Notes: generated by a model from the sequence alone, not told the origin. DNA of 64,000 bases from Shimazuella kribbensis DSM 45090 (GCF_000428065.1 NZ_ATZF01000007.1:55417-119416); one strand, 5' to 3'. Counted from the first letter of the stretch, positions 18,149 to 29,295 are shown. A program made the numbers and translations.

Positions 18149-19345
18149 TCATGGTTTGGTTTCCATTACTGTTATTGCCTTGCTTTCTTTTCCCCATACC
18201 AATACAGTTAGTGTAGCAATAATTGTTGCTACACTAAAAATCGTAAAAATACTGGAAACATTCATTTTAGTAGCTACTAAATAACCAATAAGTAGCGGCC
18301 CTCCAATCCCTCCAATCCTTCCAAAAGCAGATGCCATACCAGCACCAGTCGCCTTTATTTCATCGGGATATTGTTCTGGAGTATATGCATAGGTCGCTCC
18401 CCAAACACCTAAATGAAAATAAGATAATAAGACACCACTAATTAGTAAGGTCGACATAGTATCTGCATTACCGAAGAAGTAAGAACTAATAGCCGTACCG
18501 AGTAGAAAAATGACCAAAATAGGTTTTCTACCTAATCGTTCAATTAGCCAAGCTACCGTAAAATATCCAGGAAGTTGAGCAAGGGTCATGATTAATACAT
18601 ATTGAAAACTTTTAATCAGCGTAAAACCTTTTAAAACTAACACACTAGGCAACCACAAAAATAAGCCATAGTAAGAAAAAACGACACAAAACCAAAGTAT
18701 CCATAAGACGAGAGTTTGCTTTCGATAGGGTGGACTCCATACTTTTCGAATACTTTCCCAAACTCCTAATTTATTTCTTCTCCTCTTCTTTTCCATTTCA
18801 TTTGGCAATTGACTACGAAGATACAAAACATAAAAAGCAGGCAGTGCGGTTATGATCATAGCTATTTGCCAACCATATTGAGGGATAACAAAATAAGAAA
18901 TAACTGCTGCTACCAACCAACCTACTGCCCAAAAACTTTCTAAAAGCACCACCATTCTACCTCTTTTTTCAGCAGGAACCGATTCAGAAACTAATGTTGT
19001 GGCGACTGGCAATTCCCCGCCTAATCCCATACCCATGATAAAACGTAAACATATAAAAGCCCATAAAGTAGTAGTTAAAGCGGATAACCCACTAGCTACA
19101 GAAAACAAAAGCAGCGTTATCATAAATACAGGTTTTCTTCCAATTCGGTCTGCAAGTAATCCAAATACAAAAGCACCTACTGCCATACCAATGGAATTAA
19201 CACTTCCGATCCATCCGATTTCTTGTACACTTAGATGCCAATCTGTCTTTAATGCAGCAAGCACAAACGATAAAATCCCTACATCCATGGAATCAAACAA
19301 AAAACCCAAACCAGCTAGCCAAAGCAATTTGCGGTGAGACATCAT
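18149..19345 (-). CDS. niaP: Niacin/nicotinamide transporter of the major facilitator superfamily
   Basis: This twelve-helix protein is very similar in my memory to Bacillus NiaP (YceI). Shared segments are FLFDSMDVGILSF, GWIGSVNSIGMAVGAFVFG, LADRIGRKPVF, GMGLGGELPVA, LLESFWAVGWL and YTPEQYP. It imports niacin with protons for NAD synthesis. The ATG at 19345 is directly behind AAAGGAGG; a reading from 19390 adds 15 unlikely residues. No NadR/NiaR operator was identified with confidence. The length of about 398 residues is normal. Confidence 0.85.
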   Translation of the reverse strand: MMSHRKLLWLAGLGFLFDSMDVGILSFVLAALKTDWHLSVQEIGWIGSVNSIGMAVGAFVFGLLADRIGRKPVFMITLLLFSVASGLSALTTTLWAFICLRFIMGMGLGGELPVATTLVSESVPAEKRGRMVVLLESFWAVGWLVAAVISYFVIPQYGWQIAMIITALPAFYVLYLRSQLPNEMEKKRRRNKLGVWESIRKVWSPPYRKQTLVLWILWFCVVFSYYGLFLWLPSVLVLKGFTLIKSFQYVLIMTLAQLPGYFTVAWLIERLGRKPILVIFLLGTAISSYFFGNADTMSTLLISGVLLSYFHLGVWGATYAYTPEQYPDEIKATGAGMASAFGRIGGIGGPLLIGYLVATKMNVSSIFTIFSVATIIATLTVLVWGKESKAITVMETKP

Positions 19346-19516
19346 GTAGCCTCCTTTAAGGTAATGCTTTACATTTGAAATATTTCCCATTTACAAACGC
19401 AATAAACATAGATTACTCCCTTGTTTAAAAAGGTATGACAATCAATAGAAAAATATGGTTCTGATATATAATATCATTTTAAAAATAGAGGAGACTGGAG
19501 CGTTGGTTGTTTTCAC

Positions 19517-19545
19517 AAAAAAAGATATCCCATTGCTAGGATATC
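19517..19545 (-). terminator. Terminator of the flavodoxin-like gene
   Basis: GATATCC and GGATATC pair around CATTGCTA. On the minus strand TTTTTTT follows. Confidence 0.75.
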
Positions 19546-19564
19546 AAGAATCGTCATATATAGA

Positions 19565-20110
19565 TCAAAATAATTCTTTGATTTTATTATTCCAAGTAGC
19601 TGCATTCTCTATTGCTCTTCGATCATTTTTAACTTCTTCAGGCTTTGTTCCTTGTCCAATGAGATAACCGATCATGGGCATGTTCATAAAATCAAAGATA
19701 TATTGGAATTGTTGAACCAAAGGTAATGCCTTAATATGAATTCGATCCCCACCGACGATAAGCACGAATGCTTGTTTTTTACCCATCTCACCCCTGAAAT
19801 CCAACCTTTTATCTCGAAGAGACTGCGACCAACGATCCACAAAATTTTTCATCCTCCCAGACATGCCATACCAATAAAGAGGAGTTGCAAAGAGGAGAAT
19901 ATCATAATCTAAAACTTGGCTGATTACTTTTTCATAATCGTCATCAACCGAATCAAATCCATTGGCATCATGTCTTTGGTCTACAATTGGCTTGATGTCA
20001 AAATCCCTTAAAAACAAAGTAGAATGAGAAATATCTTTTAAGAGGATATCAGCCAAATACTCCGAATTTCCATTGGCCCTAGAACTCCCATTGATAACTA
20101 ACAATTTCAT
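19565..20110 (-). CDS. Flavodoxin-like NAD(P)H-dependent oxidoreductase
   Basis: This 181-residue protein has the FMN-reductase fold. It begins MKLLVINGSSRANGNSEYLA (phosphate loop for FMN), followed by LLFATPLYWYGMSGRMKNFV and DRWSQSLRD, a pattern shared with YwqN-type proteins. It probably reduces quinones, azo or nitro compounds with NAD(P)H. ATG at 20110 is preferred over the reading two codons earlier because MKLLVING is the usual start. It is not clearly in an operon. Confidence 0.87.
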   Translation of the reverse strand: MKLLVINGSSRANGNSEYLADILLKDISHSTLFLRDFDIKPIVDQRHDANGFDSVDDDYEKVISQVLDYDILLFATPLYWYGMSGRMKNFVDRWSQSLRDKRLDFRGEMGKKQAFVLIVGGDRIHIKALPLVQQFQYIFDFMNMPMIGYLIGQGTKPEEVKNDRRAIENAATWNNKIKELF

Positions 20111-20202
20111 ACTAATCAACCTTTCTTGACTTTTTCTATTATTCCTTTTCTATTATAATAATAGTTGAACAAATAAATGATAAAGAAGGAGTACCTTGGT
20201 CT

Positions 20203-20352
20203 ATGCCGAATCATGGAGAAACCGATCGCAACTATCGACCATTTAGTCCAAAAGAAATCCGAAAATATTGTTCGAAGTGTAATCGCTGGCATGAAATTAA
20301 CTTGCATTATAAACCAAAAGATGTATGTCCCAAATGCGGAATTTATTTCTAG
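20203..20352 (+). CDS. Small zinc-ribbon protein, 49 residues
   Basis: An ATG at 20203, behind GAAGGAG, opens a frame MPNHGETDRNYRPFSPKEIR followed by KYCSKCNRWHEINLHYKPK and DVCPKCGIYF. Two CxxC pairs 22 residues apart make a zinc ribbon. A terminator hairpin starts six bases after the stop, which supports a real short gene. I do not recognise the family. A 60-codon frame over the same bases (20177-20359) lacks these features and is likely a shadow. Confidence 0.6.
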   Translation: MPNHGETDRNYRPFSPKEIRKYCSKCNRWHEINLHYKPKDVCPKCGIYF

Positions 20353-20357
20353 GTTAT

Positions 20358-20381
20358 AAACCTTCCTTTATTAAGGAAGGT

Positions 20382-20383
<2 letters not shown>
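20358..20383. terminator. Hairpin after the zinc-ribbon gene and the M42 peptidase gene
   Basis: AAACCTTCCTT and AAGGAAGGTTT pair around TATT. It lies between convergent genes and can serve both. Confidence 0.65.
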
Positions 20384-22345
<1,962 letters not shown>

Positions 22346-22425
22346 AGATAAACTAATTATACCAAAAAATCGGTATTTCTTTTTAAGATTTGACTGGCAA
22401 ACTAGTTTAAAGAGGTGGTAATTGT

Positions 22426-22749
22426 ATGATGCCTTTTCAAGAAATGGCCAAGCTGAACAAACTCATTCATGAACCAGCGCGCTTAGCTATCATGAGTGCT
22501 TTGGAAGCATGTTCCATGGCTGAATTTCTTTTTTTACAAGAGCTCACCGGACTTACAAAAGGTAATCTATCAAGCCACTTATCTAAATTGGAAAGAGCAG
22601 AATACCTCCTTATAAACAAAAATTATATTCGTAAAAAAATCCCCCAGACAACCATCCAAATTACCCATGAAGGTGAATCAGCACTTAAATCCTATTGGGA
22701 ACAACTAGACAAAATCAGAGAGATTACCAAACAATGGCAAAAAACATAG
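22426..22749 (+). CDS. Winged-helix transcriptional regulator (ArsR/MarR-like)
   Basis: This 107-residue protein contains LIHEPARLAIMSALEACSMA, FLQELTGLTKGNLSSHLSKL and QITHEGESALKSYWEQL. It matches the single winged-helix family used as small repressors (HTH_34 type). AGAGGTGG precedes the ATG. The stop codon lies inside its own terminator. It is monocistronic and its target is unknown. Confidence 0.85.
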   Translation: MMPFQEMAKLNKLIHEPARLAIMSALEACSMAEFLFLQELTGLTKGNLSSHLSKLERAEYLLINKNYIRKKIPQTTIQITHEGESALKSYWEQLDKIREITKQWQKT

Positions 22750-22768
22750 GTGATTACCTATGTTTTTT
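22741..22768 (+). terminator. Terminator overlapping the regulator stop codon
   Basis: AAAACATAGGT and ACCTATGTTTT pair around GATT and are followed by further T residues. Confidence 0.85.
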
Positions 22769-22984
22769 GTGTTAACCTGAAGTATTCCCGATTTCTCGTA
22801 TTCCTCATTCCTTCTTCCCTTTTTGGGAATGTGCAAAAATCTTGCTTTACATCCGAATAACAGTTTTTCGTTTTTTAGCACTATTACCAAACTTCAATGA
22901 TATCTTTGCTGTCTTATTTCCCTATATTATGTAAAAGGTTTGTGATACATTAATTAAAAAAAATCTTAAGGGAAAGTGAACCTG

Positions 22985-23200
22985 TTATGCATACTGTAAT
23001 TGAACCCAGAATTCTCATTTTGGCACATTTGTAGTGCTTATTAGTATAATGAATGAAGACGGAAAGCCCAATTTGGCTCCTATGTTCGGGTTGAATACCA
23101 GTTCAAAATTTGATCCATGAACAGGAGTGTGAACTTTATCTCCCGTTCATTAACAGTCTCTGAAAGATACACGGTGTTCTAAATTGTAATGGCATTGAGG
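22985..23200 (+). pseudogene. Flavin reductase-like / PNPOx-like gene fragment
   Basis: One frame reads FGTFVVLISIMNEDGKPNLA then PMFGLNTSSKFDP and stops. A neighbouring frame continues QECELYLPFINSL. This is like the first strands of flavin reductase or FMN-binding split-barrel proteins (VVLIST ... GKPNLAP ... ECVLNLP). No start site and no C-terminal half remain. The rest of 23200-23440 shows nothing firm. Confidence 0.4.
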
Positions 23201-23446
23201 AGAATATTGAATATTGTTCCACTTTGATACTGATCCACCAAAGAACGTGCTCTTAATTCACCACGTTTTCCGAAGAAAACAGCTCTCTTAAAGCATTCAT
23301 CGCTTCCCCTTTATTCAATCCCCTTGGATTCTTCTTCGTAATGTTTCCTTTGTAATAAAATCAATGAGAAAAATAGAGAGGAAACGGAGATTAAGTCTAT
23401 TTCGCTAAATTGATGTGATTACAAAAATATAACGGGTATACAAAAG

Positions 23447-23496
23447 AAAAACGACTCGAGATATCCATATAGGTATCAAGTCGTTTTTCTTTTTTT
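23447..23496 (+). terminator. Terminator-like hairpin
   Basis: AAAAACGACT and AGTCGTTTTT pair, with an inner GATA/TATC pairing, and CTTTTTTT follows. Confidence 0.65.
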
Positions 23497-23675
23497 GGTC
23501 AATAACGGATCGTCGTTCAGCTGCTGGTTCTGGGCCTTCTATAGAATCACCTTGGCAGAAATGAACTCTAATCCCAAGAAATGAGGTTATCTAGTGTCTT
23601 GAATTTTCCATCTCACACCCCCTTATCTTAGCTGGACGGGTAACCATTTAAAAATAGGAGTGTTTTTGTTTTGTA

Positions 23676-24323
23676 TTAACTTAGAACCTTCAGACGTGAC
23701 CAGTCAAACAAATTCCCAGGATCCTGTTTTCTGTCGGGTGCGTATTCGTCATGCCCTATAATGTGCTTTCTGTCCCTTTTAATAGATGGATAACGTTTGA
23801 AAATCCGATTCAACAAAATGTTCAGTGAACGGTATTGAGCATCTGTATATCCTATATTTTTAGCTGTGATCAGATTATACGTTTTTTCTGACATAACAGG
23901 TAGCATCTCATTTCGGGTTCCAATTGCTAATAATTCTATTCCGATAGAATACTCATTCATTTTATTTTTATAAGTTGGTAATCCTGGCAGCTCTCCTTTT
24001 CCTGCATGAAATGCAACTCGATTTTCACCTACCAAAAAATAGATTGTACCGTCTCTTGCAATCATATAGTGTGAGGAAGTCCCAGTGTTAACGAAAATAC
24101 GATAAATATCTTGTATATTGTATGGATTTTGAGGTTTGATCGCGGCATCTGAGATAAAATGAATTAGCACATGAGTGACTACTTTCGTCCGTATTTTTGA
24201 ATTTTGTGATGGAAGGTAAAGATTTTTAATTGGAATTTTATGCTCCTGAACTATCGCTAGACTTATTACTAGCCCCAAAACGAATAAACATGGTACAAAA
24301 ATGACCAAAAAAGAATTTTTCAT
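23676..24323 (-). CDS. N-acetylmuramoyl-L-alanine amidase (Ami_2 type), membrane-anchored
   Basis: In this 215-residue protein an N-terminal hydrophobic segment (SFLVIFVPCLFVLGLVISLA) acts as signal or anchor. The amidase domain keeps the zinc His in VTHVLIHF, the SSHYMIARDGTIYFLV motif, the middle His in VAFHAGKG, IGIELLAIG and the last His in HIIGHDEYAPDRKQDPG. It cleaves the stem peptide from muramic acid in the cell wall. GAAGGAG precedes the ATG. The role may be in sporulation, germination or wall turnover. Confidence 0.9.
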   Translation of the reverse strand: MKNSFLVIFVPCLFVLGLVISLAIVQEHKIPIKNLYLPSQNSKIRTKVVTHVLIHFISDAAIKPQNPYNIQDIYRIFVNTGTSSHYMIARDGTIYFLVGENRVAFHAGKGELPGLPTYKNKMNEYSIGIELLAIGTRNEMLPVMSEKTYNLITAKNIGYTDAQYRSLNILLNRIFKRYPSIKRDRKHIIGHDEYAPDRKQDPGNLFDWSRLKVLS

Positions 24324-24601
24324 TAATCATATTCTCCTTCGTTATTTCTATATGGCTCAGTGACAGGCATTAACATGCGTTAATCCCTCAAATTTATGGT
24401 CAAATTAAGATTCTTCTCTAAAAAAAGATGGATGAAATTGCATTATCACATTCACTATGTAAACTAGTGATACTTTTGTCATCATTTGCCGTGAAAAATT
24501 CCCCCTGGTATTTAGCATCTCTTTACAAAATGTTACCTCGATGGAAGTTGAATAAGACTTAAACTTTGATGGAAGATATGTAATTATCAAATTCGAAGAT
24601 C

Positions 24602-24769
24602 TTAGATCCTCCAAATCGTAACAAAACATTGCTGATTTCCCTTTGAAATTTTTGAGTCATACACCGTGACACAATCATGTGGTGGTGGTTGATCTGCATG
24701 AGAATAACTAGAGAATGCGACAGCACCGAGTAACACAAGGGAAAACATAGAGATAATGATTTTTTTAAT
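24602..24769 (-). CDS. Possible small secreted peptide (signal peptide, ATT start)
   Basis: A 55-codon frame reads KKIIISMFSLVLLGAVAFS then SYSHADQPPPHDCVTVYDSK and ISKGNQQCFVTIWRI. The first part is a good signal peptide with an AxA-like cut site (SHA/DQ), leaving about 30 residues with two Cys. AAGGTG stands seven bases before an ATT codon where ATG would be expected; an in-frame ATG is at 24748. Either a rare ATT start or loss of the start codon is implied. The family is unknown and the gene may be decaying. Confidence 0.4.
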   Translation of the reverse strand: MKKIIISMFSLVLLGAVAFSSYSHADQPPPHDCVTVYDSKISKGNQQCFVTIWRI

Positions 24770-24789
24770 TTCGAAACACCTTTTTATTT

Positions 24790-25310
24790 AATCTTTTCTC
24801 ATTATAGGAGAATCATGGAGAAAAAATGGCCCCAAAGAGTTGAAATAATAACTATTTTGTGTCAAATCATTTTTATCTGTATTTTTAAACGGGACAAATT
24901 GATAGCATGGAACGAGTTTTTAAATCAATATTTATTATTGTTTTCTAGTATGAGAGAAAAAAGTAGATGAATCTAACTAATTTTCACAAATGATATTGAC
25001 TTAACCTTTTCTTTTTTCTCTCTTCCCTGAATATCTCTCCGAGTTCAGCCGACACAAATATTTGATTGTTTTTTCCCATAAAGCACAACCAAAAAATATT
25101 TTAGATTGTCAATTAGGTGCAACAGCTTTTCCTGAAAAGATTGGTGTGTTAATTTCCATTTTAGACAGCTTCATATTACAATCCTTCATGGAAAGGGAAT
25201 CCGAATTTCTTTTCGTTGTAAATACCCGTTTTTCTGTCGGAATCCCCAAAAGAATCTTTGAAGCCTTGAACCCACAAAGGGCTACTGAGGGGAAACGTAA
25301 CCATATGATG
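24790..25310. other. Gene-free AT-rich stretch
   Basis: No frame with a ribosome site or a family match was found. A plus-strand reading at 25062-25352 runs through a terminator hairpin and looks non-coding. Confidence 0.4.
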
Positions 25311-25350
25311 GAAACAAACCGATTTCTATTATTACTCGGTTTGTTTCTTT
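25311..25350 (+). terminator. Terminator-like hairpin
   Basis: GAAACAAACCGA and TCGGTTTGTTTC pair perfectly around a 16-base loop, followed by TTT. Confidence 0.65.
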
Positions 25351-25436
25351 AGGTCTGTATTCAAATACAAAAGACGAACCAAGACTTTACTAACACTAAT
25401 ATGCTCATCATTATCAAATCCAGTTGATAGAAATAG

Positions 25437-25475
25437 AAAAACCAAGTATAGGTTCGTTACCTTTACTTGGTTTTT
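25437..25475 (+). terminator. Second terminator-like hairpin
   Basis: AAAAACCAAGTA and TACTTGGTTTTT pair with a further AGG/CCT step inside the loop. It lies 87 bases after the preceding hairpin with no gene between. Confidence 0.65.
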
Positions 25476-25535
25476 CTTAGGAAGAATTGTCGAGATGTGG
25501 GATTTTAACTTAGAAGGAATGGGCCACAAACAATA

Positions 25536-25672
25536 AGTCTATGCCATAACGCAGCAACAAGAACTCTGTTTAACCATGGGGCACAGAGTTCGCTCAGTAA
25601 GGAAGTAGTCATCAGACTTACCATCCCAAGAATCCCATGGCTTTAGCCATGGGGAGTGTTGAACATCTAAAA
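25536..25672 (+). mobile_element. Orphan IS200/IS605-type right end (omega-RNA-like), no tnpB
   Basis: The segment ends in AGAATCCCATGGCTTTAGCC then ATGGGGAGTGTTGA. This hairpin and tail are like the right ends of IS200/IS605 elements, which also form the 3' end of the TnpB guide RNA. An inner hairpin (AACTCTGT ... ACAGAGTT) lies at 25569-25594. No tnpA or tnpB frame is present nearby. The bases after the end (from 25673) enter the 3' part of an SMI1/KNR4 gene. It is a solo end left by deletion or a domesticated RNA. Confidence 0.5.
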
Positions 25673-25676
25673 CAAC

Positions 25677-26458
25677 TTAAGAGTGCAAGTTGGAAATAAG
25701 GAAAGCTTGAAACCAATTTCTCCATTTGTCCCCTACTTCACCATCGGTATCTAAACCTTCGTCCGTTAAAAATGGAGCATACTGACAGAGTTCATTACCA
25801 ATACATTTTAGCCGCGTTATGTGATCGATGAAATCATGGAAAGTGGGTGCGAGATAAGTAACTTCTTCTGTTTCATGATCCCAGTATACAACTGGAGGTT
25901 CACCTGTTGCAGTCAAATCAAAAGCGATGACATCTCCATTATCCACAGACATAAATTTTAATTTATTATGTAGCGAAGAACGGTATCCCTTGTTATTTTT
26001 CCATTTCTCATCGAATTCCTCAACAAAGCTCTCGAAACTCTCTAAGTTGTTTGGATCTGTTGTACGTCTCATCATATCAATCATTGATTGATACTCTTTT
26101 TCGTCATTTCCTCTAGCATCCATTTCTTTTGCCCGATCTTCTAAATCTTCCAAATTATGATCATCTATACCCCATCGAATTGCACCTGAACTTATTCCTT
26201 CAAATTCCTCAGGAATCACATCTTCGACTTCTTCATACATATTCCAAAAAAAATCTACCTCTTTTGAAAATGAAGTAATGTATGTCGAAATGTGGCTGGT
26301 AACTGGTAGCCTAACTTTTTTTCTACTGTTTCTACTTCATCTACTGTAGCAGGTGGTTTTATCGTTAATGGATAAATGTTTTCTTTTTGTAATACATCAC
26401 CAATTTGCTCTAGCGTTTTCTCCCAAATTTTTACCCATTCTATGTATCTTGTGTCCAT
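25677..26458 (-). pseudogene. SMI1/KNR4 family protein, frameshifted
   Basis: The first part (26255-26458) begins MDTRYIEWVKIWEKTLEQIG and has VDEVETVEKKLGYQLPATFR, the SMI1/KNR4 start. It ends at HFQKR. The next frame gives FSKEVDFFWNMYEEVEDVIP, EEFEGISSGAIRWGIDD and, near the end, VIAFDLTATGEPPVVYWDHE, the usual core. One base lost in the T-run near 26270 would join them into a protein of about 260 residues. Many members are immunity proteins against secreted toxins; no toxin gene is adjacent. The solo IS605 end touches its 3' end. Confidence 0.75.
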
Positions 26459-26637
26459 ATGATTACCTCTCGTATTAAGTGGCTCTAAAAATAAGGGTAG
26501 TGCATAAGTAATAGAAACGTCAAGCTTTCCGCATTAGTACGGCTAACCATACTAAGTCACAAATATCTAAGTACTTTTTTCTCCATCTCTATCATGTCAT
26601 AATCATTTCGAGAACAACGAAAGAGGAGCAAATCGAT

Positions 26638-27177
26638 ATGAAAACAATCGTAATCGTAGCACATCCCAATTTAAAGGAATCTCGTGCAAATAAAACATTT
26701 ATCGATTCTTTATCTGAGCAGTCACATATTGATATTCATAATTTGTACCAAAAGTATCCTGATTGGAACATCGATGTGGAGAGAGAACATCAATTGCTTT
26801 TGGAATACCAGCGAATCGTATTGTTATTTCCTTTCTACTGGTATAGCAGCCCACCCTTATTAAAAAAATGGTTTGATGATGTAATGGTATACGGATGGGC
26901 ATTTGGACCTGGTGGGGATCATTTAAAAGGAAAGGAATTCATCATTGCCACAACTACGGGAGGGAAAAGAAAAGAATATCAGGCAGGGGGCCGAAATTGG
27001 TTTACTATCAGTGAGTTATTAAGACCTATGCAAACAACTATCCAACGTTGTAATGGGACATTTTTGCCCTCTTTTGTCATGTACAATGCAAATCTTGCAG
27101 ATGAGGCCCAACTAACAATAGAAGCAGGAAAATTTCTCAATCATATTAAAAGTCCTTTAGAAGCTTTTGACATGTAA
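26638..27177 (+). CDS. Flavodoxin-like NAD(P)H oxidoreductase (KefF/MdaB type)
   Basis: This 179-residue protein begins MKTIVIVAHPNLKESRANKT and contains IVLLFPFYWYSSPPLLKKWF followed by DDVMVYGWAFGPGG and TTGGKRKEYQAGG. This is the quinone-reductase family that uses FAD or FMN and NAD(P)H. GAGGAG precedes the ATG. It ends seven bases from the convergent stop of an HxlR regulator. HxlR proteins often control such reductases in response to reactive electrophiles. Confidence 0.9.
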   Translation: MKTIVIVAHPNLKESRANKTFIDSLSEQSHIDIHNLYQKYPDWNIDVEREHQLLLEYQRIVLLFPFYWYSSPPLLKKWFDDVMVYGWAFGPGGDHLKGKEFIIATTTGGKRKEYQAGGRNWFTISELLRPMQTTIQRCNGTFLPSFVMYNANLADEAQLTIEAGKFLNHIKSPLEAFDM

Positions 27178-27183
27178 CGTTTA

Positions 27184-27504
27184 TCATTTGTCTAACTGTT
27201 CTCTTCCCCAATTACACATTCCTTTTAAAAGAGGATACAACGTTTGACCAAAAGAAGTTAGTGAATACTCTACCTTAGGTGGAACTGTTGGAAATACTTC
27301 ACGATGTATTAAACCATCCTTCTCTAGCTCTCGCAATTGAGTAGTAAGGACACCTTGTGTAATTCCATTCACTAACTTCCTCAATTCTCCAAATCGCTTT
27401 GTCCCTTCCTCCATCAAAATAAATAAAATGAGCAATTTCCACTTACCACCTATTAATTGCAGAGTATACTCTACTGGATAACGATAGTTATTTTTTAAAG
27501 CCAT
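27184..27504 (-). CDS. HxlR-family transcriptional regulator
   Basis: This 106-residue winged helix begins at YPVEYTLQLIGGKWKLLILF, followed by RFGELRKLVNGITQGVLTTQ, LRELEKDGLIHREVFPTVPP and VEYSLTSFGQTL, the full HxlR pattern. It carries a Cys in MCNWGREQ near the end rather than the usual N-terminal redox Cys. It is convergent with the NAD(P)H oxidoreductase gene that it may regulate. Confidence 0.92.
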   Translation of the reverse strand: MALKNNYRYPVEYTLQLIGGKWKLLILFILMEEGTKRFGELRKLVNGITQGVLTTQLRELEKDGLIHREVFPTVPPKVEYSLTSFGQTLYPLLKGMCNWGREQLDK

Positions 27505-27707
27505 TCCATAGTATTCCTTTCTTTTTTGAAAATCAATTTAAAACAAAATAAGATCTATGTAATTTCCCTCCTGATTATAACGCAAAGTGATATAGAAGAC
27601 ATATTTGATCGAATATTTCAAATTCTAACTTGTGGTTTATTTGAGTTTAATCTACTATTTAAAAAGTCTCAAATAGAGTCTTCATAACTTCGTCCAGGGA
27701 GTAATCT

Positions 27708-28196
27708 GTGTCCGAAGAACTGCTTCCGTTTTGCGATGAAAAAAACGTCGTTCTGGGTTGCAAAGTCAAATCGGAGGTTCACCAACGTGGCCTGCAGCAG
27801 TTCCGTGATCCTGGCAAGAAGGTCCTTCTAAGAGTCTGGAACATCGCCGTTGCGGGTCATATCTCTGCACGAAGAGACTGCCGTAAAGGAAGCTCTGGAA
27901 GAGTTGAGCTTGCATGTAACCCCAGCTGACTTTGAGTCGGCAGGTGAATCTCTGAAAAAGAGCATCACTATCACAAATATGTTCATTGAAGCTGCCGGAT
28001 GGCAGATCGCATTTATGACTACAACTTCGTGATGAGGCGAGAACTCGATCTGAAAAAGCTTCGGCTGGAACAGGGACACGCGGCCGATGTTTGGTGGTAT
28101 CCGTTGGATCAGCTGGAAGCTGATCTGAATCATCCATCTACAGCAAGCCAGCATGCCCATCGACCAAACGACACGACAAGCTGTATGCAATGGTGA
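27708..28196 (+). pseudogene. NUDIX hydrolase (Idi-like) broken by frameshifts
   Basis: A GTG at 27708 behind AGGGAG gives SEELLPFCDEKNVVLGCKVK and SEVHQRGL, the start of Idi-like NUDIX proteins. The frame shifts near 27800 to VWNIAVAGHISAR and again near 27860 to ETAVKEALEELSLHVTPADF, which is the NUDIX box. At about 28000 DRIYDYNFVMRRELDL and ADVWWYPLDQLEADL follow in a third frame. At least two shifts are needed, so it is not functional. It is clearly richer in G and C than its neighbours. Confidence 0.7.
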
Positions 28197-28231
28197 TTGA
28201 AGCCATGCATCGGCTTTAGCCATCTAATAAA

Positions 28232-28352
28232 ATGGAAAACGTTATCTACGCTATGAGAAGTGGATAGCAAAGCATCCTCTGATATTCGATTCGTTTGAAA
28301 AGATCGGGTCTAACTATCAGAGGACGCAGTACTTCAAGCAGGTGAAATCTTA
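28232..28352 (+). pseudogene. C-terminal gene fragment, unrecognised
   Basis: A plus-strand frame reads KRYLRYEKWIAKHPLIFDSF then EKIGSNYQRTQYFKQVKS and stops. It looks like genuine coding sequence but has no start. A minus-strand frame of 89 codons (28246-28515, MRTCFIEFRVNNLKKLGQLN) overlaps it; its first 50 residues also look protein-like. I cannot decide between them or name a family. Confidence 0.3.
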
Positions 28353-28613
28353 ATAATTTAAGCATCTTCTCATCAAAATACGATAACCAGTTTGCGTCTT
28401 CTGTCATTTTCTCGTTTCTTTTGTTCTTCTCACTTTGAAAATCTGCGATGAATCGATTCAATTGTCCCAATTTCTTTAAATTGTTTACGCGAAATTCAAT
28501 AAAACAAGTTCGCATTGTTTGTTCCTCTATTCTCGAAGTATATTTCCTTTAAGCCATTACCGATGCTCAGAATGCGTATAAACGTGTCATCCCTGAGTTT
28601 CCCATATAAATAC

Positions 28614-28652
28614 AAATGACTTGAGACCCCATGTAGTCTCAAGTCATTTTTC
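28614..28652 (+). terminator. Terminator hairpin
   Basis: AAATGACTTGAGAC and GTCTCAAGTCATTT pair perfectly around CCCATGTA, followed by TT. Confidence 0.7.
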
Positions 28653-28736
28653 CATTTAATGGATTGATGGCGCCGGATTTGCCGGATGTTCCTTCTACTA
28701 CACTTTAAGAAAGTAAGGTGGCAAAATGGCTTGTGG

Positions 28737-29255
28737 TCACAGACAACTCATATCCCGCAGGTGAAAATGGATATAGTCCTTTTCACAAAGCAAATACTTT
28801 TGCTTCACTGTTTGAGAGTTCACTTGGATGTTTCCTTGCTTAATCAGTTTTTGGATTTGGGTTCGGCTCACATCTTTAATTTTAGTCGAAAGCGCTCGAT
28901 CTAATCTCAAGGGGCATGATACCGATTGGATGCAAATGTACAGGGTGTGAATTCCTTGTTTCGATAGTTCCCCAATGGATATCGTTGAATCTTCCACTGA
29001 CTCTAAGTAAAATTCTTTTTCTGTGTCATTGACGGATGAAACTGGCTTTGCTTTGTAGATATCCAATTTCTTGTTCCAAGTGTGATCATTTGCGCATTTA
29101 TAAATGGCAAACTGATAGATATTTTTTCCGTTGGCATTATGTCTGCGTTTAGAAGAGTCCACAAAAGAAACCTTTCGTCCGCATTGCGGGCAATATCTGG
29201 TGACCGATTCCTCAGTTTCCAGATTAAATCTCCAATGAATATACAGTACAGTCAC
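28737..29255 (-). CDS. DUF1062 protein: zinc ribbon plus S4-like RNA-binding domain
   Basis: In this 172-residue protein the N-terminal part has YCPQCGRKVSFVDSSKRRHN and a second Cys in IYKCANDHTWNKKLDIY. That NANG...YKC spacing is typical of DUF1062. Residues about 115-165 form an S4-like fold (CPLRLDRALSTKIKDVSRTQ, QKLIKQGNIQVN). The function is not known; RNA binding is inferred. GTG at 29255 has AGAGGTG upstream. It has no clear operon partner. Confidence 0.78.
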   Translation of the reverse strand: MTVLYIHWRFNLETEESVTRYCPQCGRKVSFVDSSKRRHNANGKNIYQFAIYKCANDHTWNKKLDIYKAKPVSSVNDTEKEFYLESVEDSTISIGELSKQGIHTLYICIQSVSCPLRLDRALSTKIKDVSRTQIQKLIKQGNIQVNSQTVKQKYLLCEKDYIHFHLRDMSCL

Positions 29256-29295
29256 TTTCCTTCACCTCTTAGGCAAAGGAACGCAGGCAATCTTA

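Noticed and set aside
25062..25352. 96-codon plus-strand frame.
   Set aside because: It runs through a terminator hairpin and shows no recognisable protein features.
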